Shown here: positions 1 through 7,979 of the stretch, piece by piece
Layout of the letters: each line of letters begins with the position of its first letter
How positions within the stretch are numbered: the stretch's first letter is position 1
Origin: Candidatus Thiodiazotropha endoloripes
GTDB lineage: Bacteria; Pseudomonadota; Gammaproteobacteria; Chromatiales; Chromatiaceae
Length of the DNA stretch: 64,000 bases
Assembly: GCF_001708965.1 (NCBI RefSeq)
Contig: NZ_LVJW01000006.1
Span: 124,001-188,000 of the forward strand
Reading direction: 5' to 3'
The notes under the pieces: generated by a model
What the model was told of the DNA's origin: nothing
Database searches by the model: none
The model's input: the letters and a program-made list of their open reading frames with translations, nothing else
Program-made: the position numbers and the translations under genes

Positions 1-395
1 AACGCCCAAGGTGATACAAATCCTCAATGTATTGGTGGATTGATGGTTCGGTGGGCCCTCCTGAAAGTTCAGCTGACATGAACTTTGCATCCAACCAGGC
101 CACCGTAAAACTATCATGAAACTCAGCAAGTTACATTGTGTGAGTCTAGATGATGAGGGTCAAGAATTAAACGTTACAAAATGAGATTTATTCACATCAG
201 AACAGAAATGTGAACACCGTTTTAATATTACAGCGATCAATAATTGATCCGACTGCATGTTTTTGCCGTCAGCCCAATCGCTCTTGGGGAGGAATCAGAT
301 GGATTAGTGGCAGTAATGTTATGTCGATGATCTTAAGTAGGGCAGATCACTTTTGGTATAAACACTGGGTTACACCATTGCCTGGTCAATCCGGA
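1..395. other. no gene recognised at left edge
   Basis: No convincing gene is visible. A 70-codon plus-strand frame at 210-422 has no ribosome-binding site, no recognisable composition, and runs into rsd on the other strand. The stretch is downstream of rsd, so it may be a 3' region or part of a gene lying beyond the window. Confidence 0.5.
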
Positions 396-845
396 CTATC
401 GGTCAAGCATGGTTGCCAGTAGCTGATCTTCCAGTTCGATTCGCACAGCCAGCTCTTCACCAAGTTGACAAAGATCTTCCGATAAGTGGTCCAGCTGTAA
501 CTCATGGTCAGACAGATCGTAGCGGTCATTGAAACTGACTGCGATTTCACTCGCCCTGACGAACTCTGGATAGATTTTTTCGGCGACCTGCAGTACGCCG
601 CTGCGTCGCTCATTGCCGTTACTCACATGACCGAAGACTTCAAAGTGGCCAAATGCGATGTAGTCGATCAGAACCTGACAAAAGGTCTGTAACTGCTGAT
701 CCAATGAAGCAGACCGGTGGTATGGCTCCAGACCTGCCACTTCACAAAACAAGACCAACATCTCTTGTCGCTCTTTTAAGAGCTTGTCAATCAGATCTCG
801 AGTGACGGTTCTGCGCTCTTCTGCTGCTCCCCCTTGAGAACTCAT
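396..845 (-). CDS. rsd: Rsd/AlgQ-family regulator of sigma 70
   Basis: The 149-residue protein matches the Rsd/AlgQ family in length and sequence. It has an N-terminal helix rich in Arg/Glu (RDLIDKLLKERQEML), a GLEPYHR stretch and a QTFCQVLIDYIAFGHFEVF segment typical of these helical-bundle proteins. Known members bind the primary sigma factor in the cytoplasm and bias polymerase toward alternative sigmas; AlgQ also affects alginate and virulence genes in Pseudomonas. The ATG at 845 is preferred over a TTG one codon upstream because GGAGGG lies 4-5 bases before it. It stands alone, with about 800 bases of apparently non-coding DNA on its 5' side. Family assignment is firm; the specific regulon here is unknown. 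Confidence 0.88.
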   Translation of the reverse strand: MSSQGGAAEERRTVTRDLIDKLLKERQEMLVLFCEVAGLEPYHRSASLDQQLQTFCQVLIDYIAFGHFEVFGHVSNGNERRSGVLQVAEKIYPEFVRASEIAVSFNDRYDLSDHELQLDHLSEDLCQLGEELAVRIELEDQLLATMLDR

Positions 846-1642
846 CAAACCCTCCGTAACGGCATAATATTTCTAGTAATCTCAATTCGGCAAGATGCTA
901 AAACAACCGCCGGTCAGAGTGAACATTCAATTGTAAAGCGCATCATGCACCGATGGTGACACTTCACATAAAACCAAAACCCGTAGAATCAGTCTAAAAA
1001 GTCAGGAACAGGCTCTGAAAGAAATTACAATATCACAACAATCACGATTAATGTATGTCACGAACTGTAAAGTATAATCCGATGATATCATGCATTTTTG
1101 CAGTGTGGCGACCGTTATTGGTCAAGTTAAGACAAATCCAACAGACCCAGCTGGATTATGGTTTGCTCATCCGGCCGGGCTTGACCACACACATCCCGCC
1201 TTGATGGTCACTAAACAGCCCCAACTGGACCGATCGGATAGATGTTAACAATCCCAAGCGAATAACCCGGCCGATAAATTGCAATTATCAATCCACAGCC
1301 ATAGTATGTTTAGAGTGCCACTTGCACATCGGCATGAAATGATTGGCGTAACACGATTAAGCTGCAATCGAACTGAACTCCTGCAGAGCTTAATACAGGT
1401 GCAAGGTAGACGAGTTACAATCCAGCAAAATCGATCGATTTCATCGCGGAATATTGGAATCTCAAAACATGCCTTCCATCACCACCAACCTGGATCTTGT
1501 TTAAGGAACCTGTGAACAAGTCATGGACCATCACCCTGTTGAAAAAAAAGATTGTTTGTTGCCTGCAAACCTCACCAGTAGCGGGCAATTGCATGGCTTG
1601 TACAACTTCAAGCGATACAATTTGAAACGCAAACAGTCTGCT
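846..1642. other. long intergenic region
   Basis: About 800 bases with no supportable gene. It must hold the promoter of rsd (minus) and of the secreted protein starting at 1643 (plus). A TATAAT hexamer is at 1073-1078 but lacks a good -35. A 78-codon open frame at 1279-1515 has no ribosome-binding site or protein-like pattern and was not accepted. A small RNA cannot be excluded by reading alone. Confidence 0.4.
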
Positions 1643-2290
1643 ATGGGTTGGCTCAGGAAAAGCTTGATCTGCTTGATGCTGCTGCTTCCGCTGGGCTTAT
1701 CCCAAAGCCATGCGGCAAATTCCGCATCCCAGATCATGAGTAGCGCCATGCTTGCCATGATGGACACCATGGGTGATCTGGCTCATCGCTATAAACGGGG
1801 AGACAACTGGTATAACGACAGCTACCGGATCAACCCGAATCCCTACCCCTACGGGTCCCCACCAACCTATCCGGAGTACTATCCGCCAGCACAGCCTTCC
1901 GGGCCTTACCCTATGCCCCCCCATTACACAACCCAGCCTCGCTCTGAAGTCGATGGTATCTGGATTGGTCAGGGTGGAGAGATCGTACTGGTGATGTATG
2001 GCTATTTTCGTGTCTATGCCGATACGGAGACATACCGTGACGGGCGCTATCAGATCGAAGGGGATCTTCTACACATGCACGACCTGTCGAATGGTATGTC
2101 CCAGACCTATCAGTATGCACTCGATAGCGGCCGGATGATCATGCGTAACCGGGAGGGTGTATTACTGCTGTTCAAACAGCTGCCTATTCCGATTCCGCCG
2201 CAAACCCTGATACCGAGCCCCCAACCACAAACCGAACCGCTCAGTGACCCGGATCCGGTGGAAGAGCCCACCTATCCGATGGAAGAATAA
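1643..2290 (+). CDS. hypothetical secreted Pro/Tyr-rich protein
   Basis: No family is recognised. From the ATG at 1643 the 215-residue product starts with a clear signal peptide: MGWLRKSL, a hydrophobic run, then a likely cleavage after SHA-A near residue 26. The open frame extends 40 codons upstream, but that part is polar and would bury the signal peptide, so the internal ATG was chosen. After a Met-rich helix comes a proline/tyrosine/glycine-rich linker (about residues 66-100). A compact domain follows (about 105-185) beginning VDGIWIGQGGEIVLV and containing short beta-like strands (YFRVYADTE, YRDGRYQIEGDLL). The tail is Pro/Glu-rich. The domain resembles small lipocalin-like or DUF-type beta domains in general character only. 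It is probably periplasmic or on the surface. Confidence 0.65.
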   Translation: MGWLRKSLICLMLLLPLGLSQSHAANSASQIMSSAMLAMMDTMGDLAHRYKRGDNWYNDSYRINPNPYPYGSPPTYPEYYPPAQPSGPYPMPPHYTTQPRSEVDGIWIGQGGEIVLVMYGYFRVYADTETYRDGRYQIEGDLLHMHDLSNGMSQTYQYALDSGRMIMRNREGVLLLFKQLPIPIPPQTLIPSPQPQTEPLSDPDPVEEPTYPMEE

Positions 2291-2303
2291 CTTGTCAGTC
2301 AAC

Positions 2304-2357
2304 TACCCAGGCTCGCGAATAGATTGATTTCAACCGGGTTAAATGGCCGCCTGGGTA
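2304..2357. repeat. 9-bp inverted repeat downstream of 1643-2290
   Basis: TACCCAGGC (2304-2312) and GCCTGGGTA (2349-2357) are perfect inverted arms separated by 36 bases. The 3' arm is not followed by a T tract, so it is not a standard terminator. It may form an RNA hairpin after the secreted-protein gene or be chance. Confidence 0.35.
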
Positions 2358-2516
2358 TTGCCATCTTCATCGATCTGGTTAATATTTCGCAGCCAAGCAC
2401 AGATTGCCTTGTCCAGCCTGTAAAAGTATTTGCAAAGCTGCAAAGCCTTCCCAGGCACAGAAAAGAGATCAGGCTCTGGATAATCAACCCGCTATACCGA
2501 TGACAGGGAACAGACT

Positions 2517-3464
2517 ATGAATCGAATTTGTATACTTGGTGGTAGTGGATTTGTCGGTCACCGACTGGTATCGGTATTGAGTAAGCGGGGTTACCCATGC
2601 CGCTTGCTTTCCCGCCATCCACAACGCCATGCCGAATTGAAAGTCTACCCGGGTGTGGAGCTGGTGAAAGTCAGTCAATTTGACTCCCCCAGCCTGCAGC
2701 AACACTTTGCTGGCTGTCAGAGCATTATCAATCTAATAGGCATCCTCAACGAGACAAAAAAAGCCAGTTTCATGTCGACTCATGTGGCACTGGTGGATCA
2801 GATCGTTGAAGCTGCAATCAAAAGCGGAGCAACCCGACTGCTGCATATGAGTGCACTCCACGCCGATGCAGGCAAGGGTTCCAGTGAATATTTGCGGAGT
2901 AAGGGCGAGGGTGAAAATCGTGCTCATACCCATGGTGGCTCAGCACTGACAGTAACCAGCTTTAGACCGTCTGTGATCTTTGGCCCGGGAGACGGACTTT
3001 TCAACCGCTTTGCCTCTCTGTTAAGCCTTTCACCCGGATTATTTCCACTCGCCTCCCCTGACAGTCGTTTCGCCCCTGTCTATGTAGGGGATGTCGCGGA
3101 AGCCTTCGCCCGCGCACTTGAGGACTCATCGACTGCCGGGGCCCATTATGACCTCTGCGGTCCGGAGGTCTACAGCTTGAAAGAGTTGGTCAGGTATTGT
3201 GCCAGTCAGCTGGGGATCCACCGTTTGATTGTACCGCTCAATCCAAGCCTCTCGCGCCTGCAGGCCAGGCTGCTTGGCCTGCTGCCCGGCAAGCCCTTTA
3301 CCATGGACAACTACCTCTCACTGCAGACTGACAGTGTCTGTACAAACAACGGCCTGCTGACCTTGGGCATCACACCCCAATCCATCCAGAGTCATGTTCC
3401 TCGCTACCTGGCCGACCAGGGCTACCGAAAGCGTTTCGACCGTTACCGGAAGGTTGTTGAGTGA
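2517..3464 (+). CDS. NDUFA9-like atypical SDR, NAD(P)-binding
   Basis: A 315-residue extended/atypical short-chain dehydrogenase. The N-terminal nucleotide-binding glycine motif GGSGFVG is at residues 8-14 and an active-site-like YLRSK follows the central strand. The overall pattern (ILGGSGFVGHRL, INLIGIL, FRPSVIFGPGDGLFNRFA) matches the complex I NDUFA9-like/NAD-epimerase group common beside ubiquinone or lipid genes in Proteobacteria. These proteins bind NAD(P) in the cytoplasm, but their substrates are mostly unknown. The ATG has GGGA seven bases upstream. It is a single gene, followed by a weak hairpin-T terminator. The fold is certain; the reaction is not assigned. Confidence 0.85.
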   Translation: MNRICILGGSGFVGHRLVSVLSKRGYPCRLLSRHPQRHAELKVYPGVELVKVSQFDSPSLQQHFAGCQSIINLIGILNETKKASFMSTHVALVDQIVEAAIKSGATRLLHMSALHADAGKGSSEYLRSKGEGENRAHTHGGSALTVTSFRPSVIFGPGDGLFNRFASLLSLSPGLFPLASPDSRFAPVYVGDVAEAFARALEDSSTAGAHYDLCGPEVYSLKELVRYCASQLGIHRLIVPLNPSLSRLQARLLGLLPGKPFTMDNYLSLQTDSVCTNNGLLTLGITPQSIQSHVPRYLADQGYRKRFDRYRKVVE

Positions 3465-3550
3465 ATCAGGCGTGACAGCCGGGCCGGACTCGCACATTTC
3501 AGGGATTCCAGTGGATACCTGCACAAGTTTTAACACGACGCTCATCAAAT

Positions 3551-3570
3551 ATAGCATATTGCTATTTTTT
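3551..3570 (+). terminator. weak Rho-independent terminator
   Basis: ATAGCA-TAT-TGCTAT (3551-3565) is a 6-bp hairpin followed directly by TTTTT. It lies about 85 bases after the SDR stop codon. The stem is A/T-rich and weak, so this is tentative. Confidence 0.4.
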
Positions 3571-3708
3571 CTACGCCGATACTCTGATAAAAGTGAAATC
3601 TTTCACATACAGAATCAATACTGAGTATATATAAACCATATAGATTGCAATATTAGAAATTTTGTATATACTACATTTCCAAGTCATCATTCATGTAGTT
3701 AAATCCTG

Positions 3709-4167
3709 ATGATAAAGAAGTATTTGATCTCGATGTTTCTTCTCTTCGGCAGCGGACTGAGTGTTGCCGAATCCCTCAACTCCAATACCAATTGGGCGGA
3801 TGCCTCAGCTCTGGCACGACAAAACCACACCGTTATCATGGTGGTGTTCGAGTCCGAGGATTGCGGCTATTGCGTCAGGTTGAAGCAGGAGGTTCTCAAA
3901 CCTTTTTCCGATTCAACCGAACAAAATCCTCCGGTGATCAAAGAGATTGATATCTATGCGGGGGGGAAAATCACCGACTTCAATGGCGATCTCATTCGCA
4001 GCCGCCAATTCAAGGATCGTTATCAGGTATTTGCGGTACCCACTCTGCTGATTCTGGATCCGGAAGGAAACCTGCTCGCCGACCCGATTGTCGGTTATAA
4101 TTCCCAGGAAGAGTACGAGAGACTGTTGCAGAAATCTCTGCTGTTATCCTACGAAGCCCTCGACTGA
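3709..4167 (+). CDS. exported thioredoxin-fold protein (SoxW-like), copy 1
   Basis: A 152-residue periplasmic thioredoxin-like protein. A signal peptide (MIKKYLISMFLLFGSGLSVA, cleavage near residue 20) precedes a thioredoxin fold with redox motif Cys52-Gly-Tyr-Cys55 and the cis-proline segment VFAVPTLLILDPEGN. The spacing, and the insert between the active site and the cis-proline (IDIYAGGKITDFNG), resemble the SoxW/thioredoxin_2-type periplasmic reductases. These reduce disulfides, for example on Sox or cytochrome maturation partners; the partner here is inferred, not seen. It is followed after 69 bases by a second copy with the same CGYC motif, suggesting duplication. The upstream DNA is AT-rich and promoter-like. 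Confidence 0.8.
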   Translation: MIKKYLISMFLLFGSGLSVAESLNSNTNWADASALARQNHTVIMVVFESEDCGYCVRLKQEVLKPFSDSTEQNPPVIKEIDIYAGGKITDFNGDLIRSRQFKDRYQVFAVPTLLILDPEGNLLADPIVGYNSQEEYERLLQKSLLLSYEALD

Positions 4168-4191
4168 CCAGGGCCTGTTAACACGAATCCA
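4168..4191 (+). repeat. dispersed GGGCCTGTTAACACG repeat, copy A
   Basis: The 24-base element begins right after the stop of the first thioredoxin gene. Its core reads GGGCCTGTTAACACGAATC. It matches the copy at 54750-54773 at 23 of 24 positions. Confidence 0.6.
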
Positions 4192-4236
4192 GTGCACCCT
4201 GTTGGGGCTGTTTTATGCCCAGCAGTTATTCAATCC

Positions 4237-4725
4237 ATGCCAATCCGATCCAATTTGCCTTTGCCGGTCACACTCCTGCTCTGTTTATTGCTCCTCAGCC
4301 CCGCCTATGCGGATCAGGGCGCTATTCCGCTGGTCCACGATTTACAAGAACTCGCCACAGAGGCCACGGAAAAGAAGCTACCCATCGTGTTACTGATCTC
4401 TCAATATCACTGCGGATATTGCGACCGGATGAAACAGGAGGTGCTCTACCCGATGAGTATCAGCGGAGACTTTGAACAGACAGCCCTGGTGCGAGAGCTG
4501 CTGATCGATGAGGGCGAAATGGTCAACGACTTTCAGGGAAATCGTGTCGCTGCATCGGATTTTTCACAACGATACAGCGTATTTGTCACCCCTACCCTGC
4601 TGTTTCTCGACAATCACGGGGAAGAGGCGGCAGAGCGGATACTCGGCATCAACACCATGGATTACCTGCTGTTCTATATCCTCAACGCGGCGGAAACCGC
4701 CGCTAAAAAGCTCACCGACATCTGA
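4237..4725 (+). CDS. exported thioredoxin-fold protein (SoxW-like), copy 2
   Basis: A 162-residue paralogue of the preceding gene. The ATG at 4237 gives a signal peptide (MPIRSNLPLPVTLLLCLLLL, cleavage after AYA near residue 25). A longer frame from 4192 starts inside the repeat element and is less likely. The redox motif is Cys59-Gly-Tyr-Cys62 and the cis-proline segment is VFVTPTLLFLDNHGE. The insert LLIDEGEMVNDFQGN lines up with that of copy 1. No strong ribosome-binding site is visible, so expression may depend on read-through from copy 1. The role is periplasmic thiol-disulfide exchange, as for copy 1, and the two may act on different partners. Confidence 0.78.
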   Translation: MPIRSNLPLPVTLLLCLLLLSPAYADQGAIPLVHDLQELATEATEKKLPIVLLISQYHCGYCDRMKQEVLYPMSISGDFEQTALVRELLIDEGEMVNDFQGNRVAASDFSQRYSVFVTPTLLFLDNHGEEAAERILGINTMDYLLFYILNAAETAAKKLTDI

Positions 4726-4747
4726 CCGTAGCAACTGCACCCCACTA

Positions 4748-5395
4748 CTATCGAGTGGATTGCCAGCTCTGCAGGGATTTTGGCAACGGATAGTCAGGAT
4801 AGCTCGCCCTAAAAGCACTCAGTGATCGCCTCGCCGCCTGATCCTGACCGGATTCGATCAACGCTTCAATCTCCGTCAGCCAGCGTTCCGGCGTACTGTG
4901 GGTTTTCTCAGAATCAATCGACCGCATCATGGTTTCTGGCGCTTCCTGAAGCTGTTTTCTTTCAGCTGCGCCTTGGCGGACTTTTGTCTTGGCGCGTTGT
5001 TCCATCAGAGGTGGTGCAGCCATATCGGCCTGAGGAACCGGCTCAGCCCGGTTTTGCCGCTCGATTACGCGACTGGCAGGTGCCTTAGCGGGCTTTTGCA
5101 AAGACTGATCGCTTTCAGAGAGTGATTCCGCCTGGGGTGCCGGAGCTGGTTGATGCTGTGGTTGATCGTAAACGTCATGACGCAGATCGATCAACGGCAG
5201 AGACAAACCGATCCCTATCAACAGCAGCGCTGCTGATGAGAGCGGTACTATCCAGCGGTTCCTATACTTTGCGGTAGCTTTGCGCGCCCGGCTCAAAACG
5301 GCCTGATCAAGTGCTTCACTTGGCGCTTCATGACGCCCGGCCCGATAGAGTCTGTTGAGTCCCGAATCCTCCGGGAGCTTGTCTGATGCGCTCAC
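4748..5395 (-). CDS. putative membrane anti-sigma factor partner of the ECF sigma
   Basis: A 215-residue protein with a cytoplasmic N-terminal segment (about 1-47) rich in charged helices. One membrane span follows (WIVPLSSAALLLIGIGLSL), then a Pro/Gln/Ala-rich periplasmic linker and a C-terminal helical domain (ERWLTEIEALIESGQDQAARRSLSAF) resembling a TPR-like helix pair. GTG at 5395 is chosen because GGAGGAG lies five bases upstream and the codon overlaps the sigma stop (GTGA), implying translational coupling. A GTG two codons earlier would overlap that ribosome-binding site. Its position directly after an ECF sigma gene and its topology suggest an anti-sigma or sigma-regulating factor. No zinc-binding anti-sigma motif was seen, so the role is inferred. 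Confidence 0.65.
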   Translation of the reverse strand: MSASDKLPEDSGLNRLYRAGRHEAPSEALDQAVLSRARKATAKYRNRWIVPLSSAALLLIGIGLSLPLIDLRHDVYDQPQHQPAPAPQAESLSESDQSLQKPAKAPASRVIERQNRAEPVPQADMAAPPLMEQRAKTKVRQGAAERKQLQEAPETMMRSIDSEKTHSTPERWLTEIEALIESGQDQAARRSLSAFRASYPDYPLPKSLQSWQSTR

Positions 5396-5940
5396 AAGCA
5401 CTCCTCCAGCCGTTGGCGTAACTGTTTCAGGGCATATCGCATTCTGCTTTTAACCGTCTCTCGACCTGTATCGATCATTGCCGCAATCTGGGCCAGCGTT
5501 AAACCCGCCTCCTCTTTCAGCAGAAACACTTCCCGTTGCTCAACCGGGAGCTGTCCAATATAACGTTTCAAGCGTTCACTACACTCCTCATCATGCATCT
5601 GCTCTTCCACAGACTTACCCGGCTGGACCGACTCATGCAACGATTCCTGGTCTGTGACCAAGGTAAGATGTGCACGACGATATCGATCGATGATCAGGTT
5701 TCGGGCGATACGGAACGCATAGGCCTTGAATGAGCCGCCATCAAACGGTTTGCCGGCAGAGATGATTCTGGACCAGACATCCTGATAGAGCTCATCCGCA
5801 TCACCCGTGCAGTGGCTGCTGCGTAACAAAAACAGATAAAGCGTTTGACGATAGCGCTGATAGAGGGTTTCGAAAGCCCTGTCATCCCCCTTACGGAACA
5901 GTCGATACAGCGCTTCATCACTCTGCTCCTTGTCACTCAT
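5392..5940 (-). CDS. ECF-family RNA polymerase sigma factor
   Basis: The 182-residue product has sigma region 2 (AFETLYQRYRQTLYLFLLRSS, then DADELYQDVWSRI and AYAFRIARNLIIDRYRR). A short linker leads to region 4 (LPVEQREVFLLKEEAGLTLAQIA, with the helix-turn-helix TGRETVKSRMRYALKQLRQRL). Regions 1 and 3 are absent, as expected for the extracytoplasmic-function class. It is co-transcribed with the membrane protein gene that overlaps its stop. A vWA lipoprotein gene in the same orientation lies 188 bases upstream, a grouping seen in other gammaproteobacteria. It probably responds to an envelope signal; no target promoter was identified. Confidence 0.9.
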   Translation of the reverse strand: MSDKEQSDEALYRLFRKGDDRAFETLYQRYRQTLYLFLLRSSHCTGDADELYQDVWSRIISAGKPFDGGSFKAYAFRIARNLIIDRYRRAHLTLVTDQESLHESVQPGKSVEEQMHDEECSERLKRYIGQLPVEQREVFLLKEEAGLTLAQIAAMIDTGRETVKSRMRYALKQLRQRLEECL

Positions 5941-6128
5941 GCCGTTGAGACCCGATTCATTGGTTTATTAATTTATAGAATATAGTCCGCTGATGAGTGC
6001 TAACAAATGCAAATCCTTCACTGCAGGGTTTCAAGGATATGGCATTGGCCACCGAGCAGCTCTGGATCATATCAGTCGAAACCAAACTTGTGTTCATCAG
6101 CATTCATTTGCGGACTCATATCAAACCT

Positions 6129-7853
6129 TCACTCATTTAGGGTCAGTGGTGCGGCAAGCGAACTTGCCAGTCTGACCAATCGGATAAACTCACCGCGATA
6201 GCCAAACCGATCCTTACCCCGGGCCGTATTGGCCAACTCCACCGCATCATCAAAGTCGAACGCTTCCGTATAGCGTCCCCCCCTGAGCAGTTGGGCAAAC
6301 CCGGCAACCGCGGCACTGAAGCGATAGGCTTCACTGGTCGTTGACAGTTGTTCTCGATCGGACAACAGGATTGGCTGGGTGATCAGTTGTGACCGATCCT
6401 GATCGGGCTGTTTGTAGCGCAGTCTTAAAAAGGCGAGTTCACCCGCCTTCTGATGACTTGTGGCAGTAGCCGAACGGTAGCGTCGTGGTGAGAGACGCTG
6501 CCCCTCACTCTCATGCAGTGCGATCTCATACAGAGCTGTCACGGTATGGCCGGCACCGATATCTCCCGCATCAACCTTATCGTTATTGAAATCCTCAGCA
6601 GCCAATAATCGGTTCTCATATCCGATCAGGCGATATTCAGCCACCAGCGCCGGATTCCATTCAACCTCGATTTTCACATCCTTGGCAATGGTTTCAAGGG
6701 TCGCACTCAACTCCTCCACCAGGACTTTTCTGGCCTCGTTGATGTTGTCGATATAGGCGTAGTTACCATTACCTTTGTCCGCCAGCTGCTCCATCAGATG
6801 GTCATTGTAGTTACCCTGGCCAAAGCCCAATGTGGTCAATGAGATGCCCCGTTGCCGTTGCTGTTCGATCATCTCCACAAGGCGCCGGTGATTGACCGTG
6901 CCCACATTGAAATCTCCATCAGTTGCCAGAATCACCCGGTTGATACCACCCTCGATATGGGCCTGCTCCGCCATCTCATAAGCAAGCTGGATACCGGCCG
7001 AGCCATGGGTCGAACCACCGGCCTCCAACTGCGCCAGTGCTGAAACGATCTTGCCCCGCTGATCTCCGGCCGTCGGTTCCAACACCACGCCGGATGCACC
7101 GGCATAGACCACCAGAGTGACCCGGTCTTCCCCAGTGAGCTGTTGCAGCAGAAGTTTGAAGGCGGATTTGAGCAATGGGAGTTTGTTCTGATCACTCATC
7201 GAACCGGAGACATCGACCAGAAACACCAGATTGGCTGCCGGTCGCAGATCGGCTGCCGTGGCGACCCCCTGAATACCGATATGGACCAGGCGGGTATCCC
7301 TGTTCCAGGGGGTTGGTCCCACCTCGGTTGTCAGACTGAAAGGGTGCTGTCCCGAGTGAGGATAGGGATAGTGATAGTTGAAATAGTTGATCAGCTCTTC
7401 CGCTCGAACCAGGTCTCTGGGCGGCATCCGCCCCTGGTTGAGAAACCGCCTGACCAGCGCATAGGCGCCACTATCCACGTCGACGCTGAAGGTGGAAACC
7501 GGTGACTCGGCCACCGAATGAATGCCATTTTCAGCCAGTTCACCGTAGCGTTCCCGGTCAACTTCGGCGGTTGGCCTGTGCAGCTGTGGCAGAGCTGCGA
7601 TTTTTTGCTTGGTGTAAGCCTCTCTGGTGAGGGACAAACGGGCCGGGGCCTGTGAAGCCATCTCGGCTTGCTCCTGCTGCATGGATTGAACTGGCACAGG
7701 ACTCTGTACCGCTTCATTCAGTGTCTGCTGATGCCGCTTCACAGAGGTGTCGGTAATCCGATCCCTCTCCGCCTCCGGCGCTGAACCACAGGCGGCCAGC
7801 AGCCCGCTCAACAGGGCCGCAGCGAGAGTTAGGCTCAATTGTCGTGATTTCAT
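6129..7853 (-). CDS. YfbK-type vWA domain lipoprotein
   Basis: A 574-residue lipoprotein with lipobox LLAAC (Cys22). It has an N-terminal YfbK-type region (FSVDVDSGAYALVRRFLNQG), a vWA domain with an intact MIDAS motif DVSGSMS near residue 213, and a C-terminal DUF3520-like region ending ARGKDRFGYRGEFIRLVRLA. The family is widespread and binds a metal ion, but the ligand and function are unknown. GGGAG six bases before the ATG supports the start. It sits upstream of, and in the same direction as, the ECF sigma/anti-sigma pair, so it may belong to the same envelope-stress circuit; a 188-base gap leaves room for a separate sigma promoter. Confidence 0.85.
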   Translation of the reverse strand: MKSRQLSLTLAAALLSGLLAACGSAPEAERDRITDTSVKRHQQTLNEAVQSPVPVQSMQQEQAEMASQAPARLSLTREAYTKQKIAALPQLHRPTAEVDRERYGELAENGIHSVAESPVSTFSVDVDSGAYALVRRFLNQGRMPPRDLVRAEELINYFNYHYPYPHSGQHPFSLTTEVGPTPWNRDTRLVHIGIQGVATAADLRPAANLVFLVDVSGSMSDQNKLPLLKSAFKLLLQQLTGEDRVTLVVYAGASGVVLEPTAGDQRGKIVSALAQLEAGGSTHGSAGIQLAYEMAEQAHIEGGINRVILATDGDFNVGTVNHRRLVEMIEQQRQRGISLTTLGFGQGNYNDHLMEQLADKGNGNYAYIDNINEARKVLVEELSATLETIAKDVKIEVEWNPALVAEYRLIGYENRLLAAEDFNNDKVDAGDIGAGHTVTALYEIALHESEGQRLSPRRYRSATATSHQKAGELAFLRLRYKQPDQDRSQLITQPILLSDREQLSTTSEAYRFSAAVAGFAQLLRGGRYTEAFDFDDAVELANTARGKDRFGYRGEFIRLVRLASSLAAPLTLNE

Positions 7854-7979
7854 TGTTTGCTCCCGAATGAGTTGAGTTTCATTAGGGCTAACGCAAAGAA
7901 ATCGAGAGTGGGGTTAAATTGCTTTGTTGTTTTTTTTTAAGTCCGCAAATGAACGCTGTGATAACCAAGCAGCCTGAGA

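Noticed and set aside
1523-1642. 40-codon extension of the secreted Pro/Tyr-rich protein
   Set aside because: It would place a polar segment in front of a standard signal peptide.
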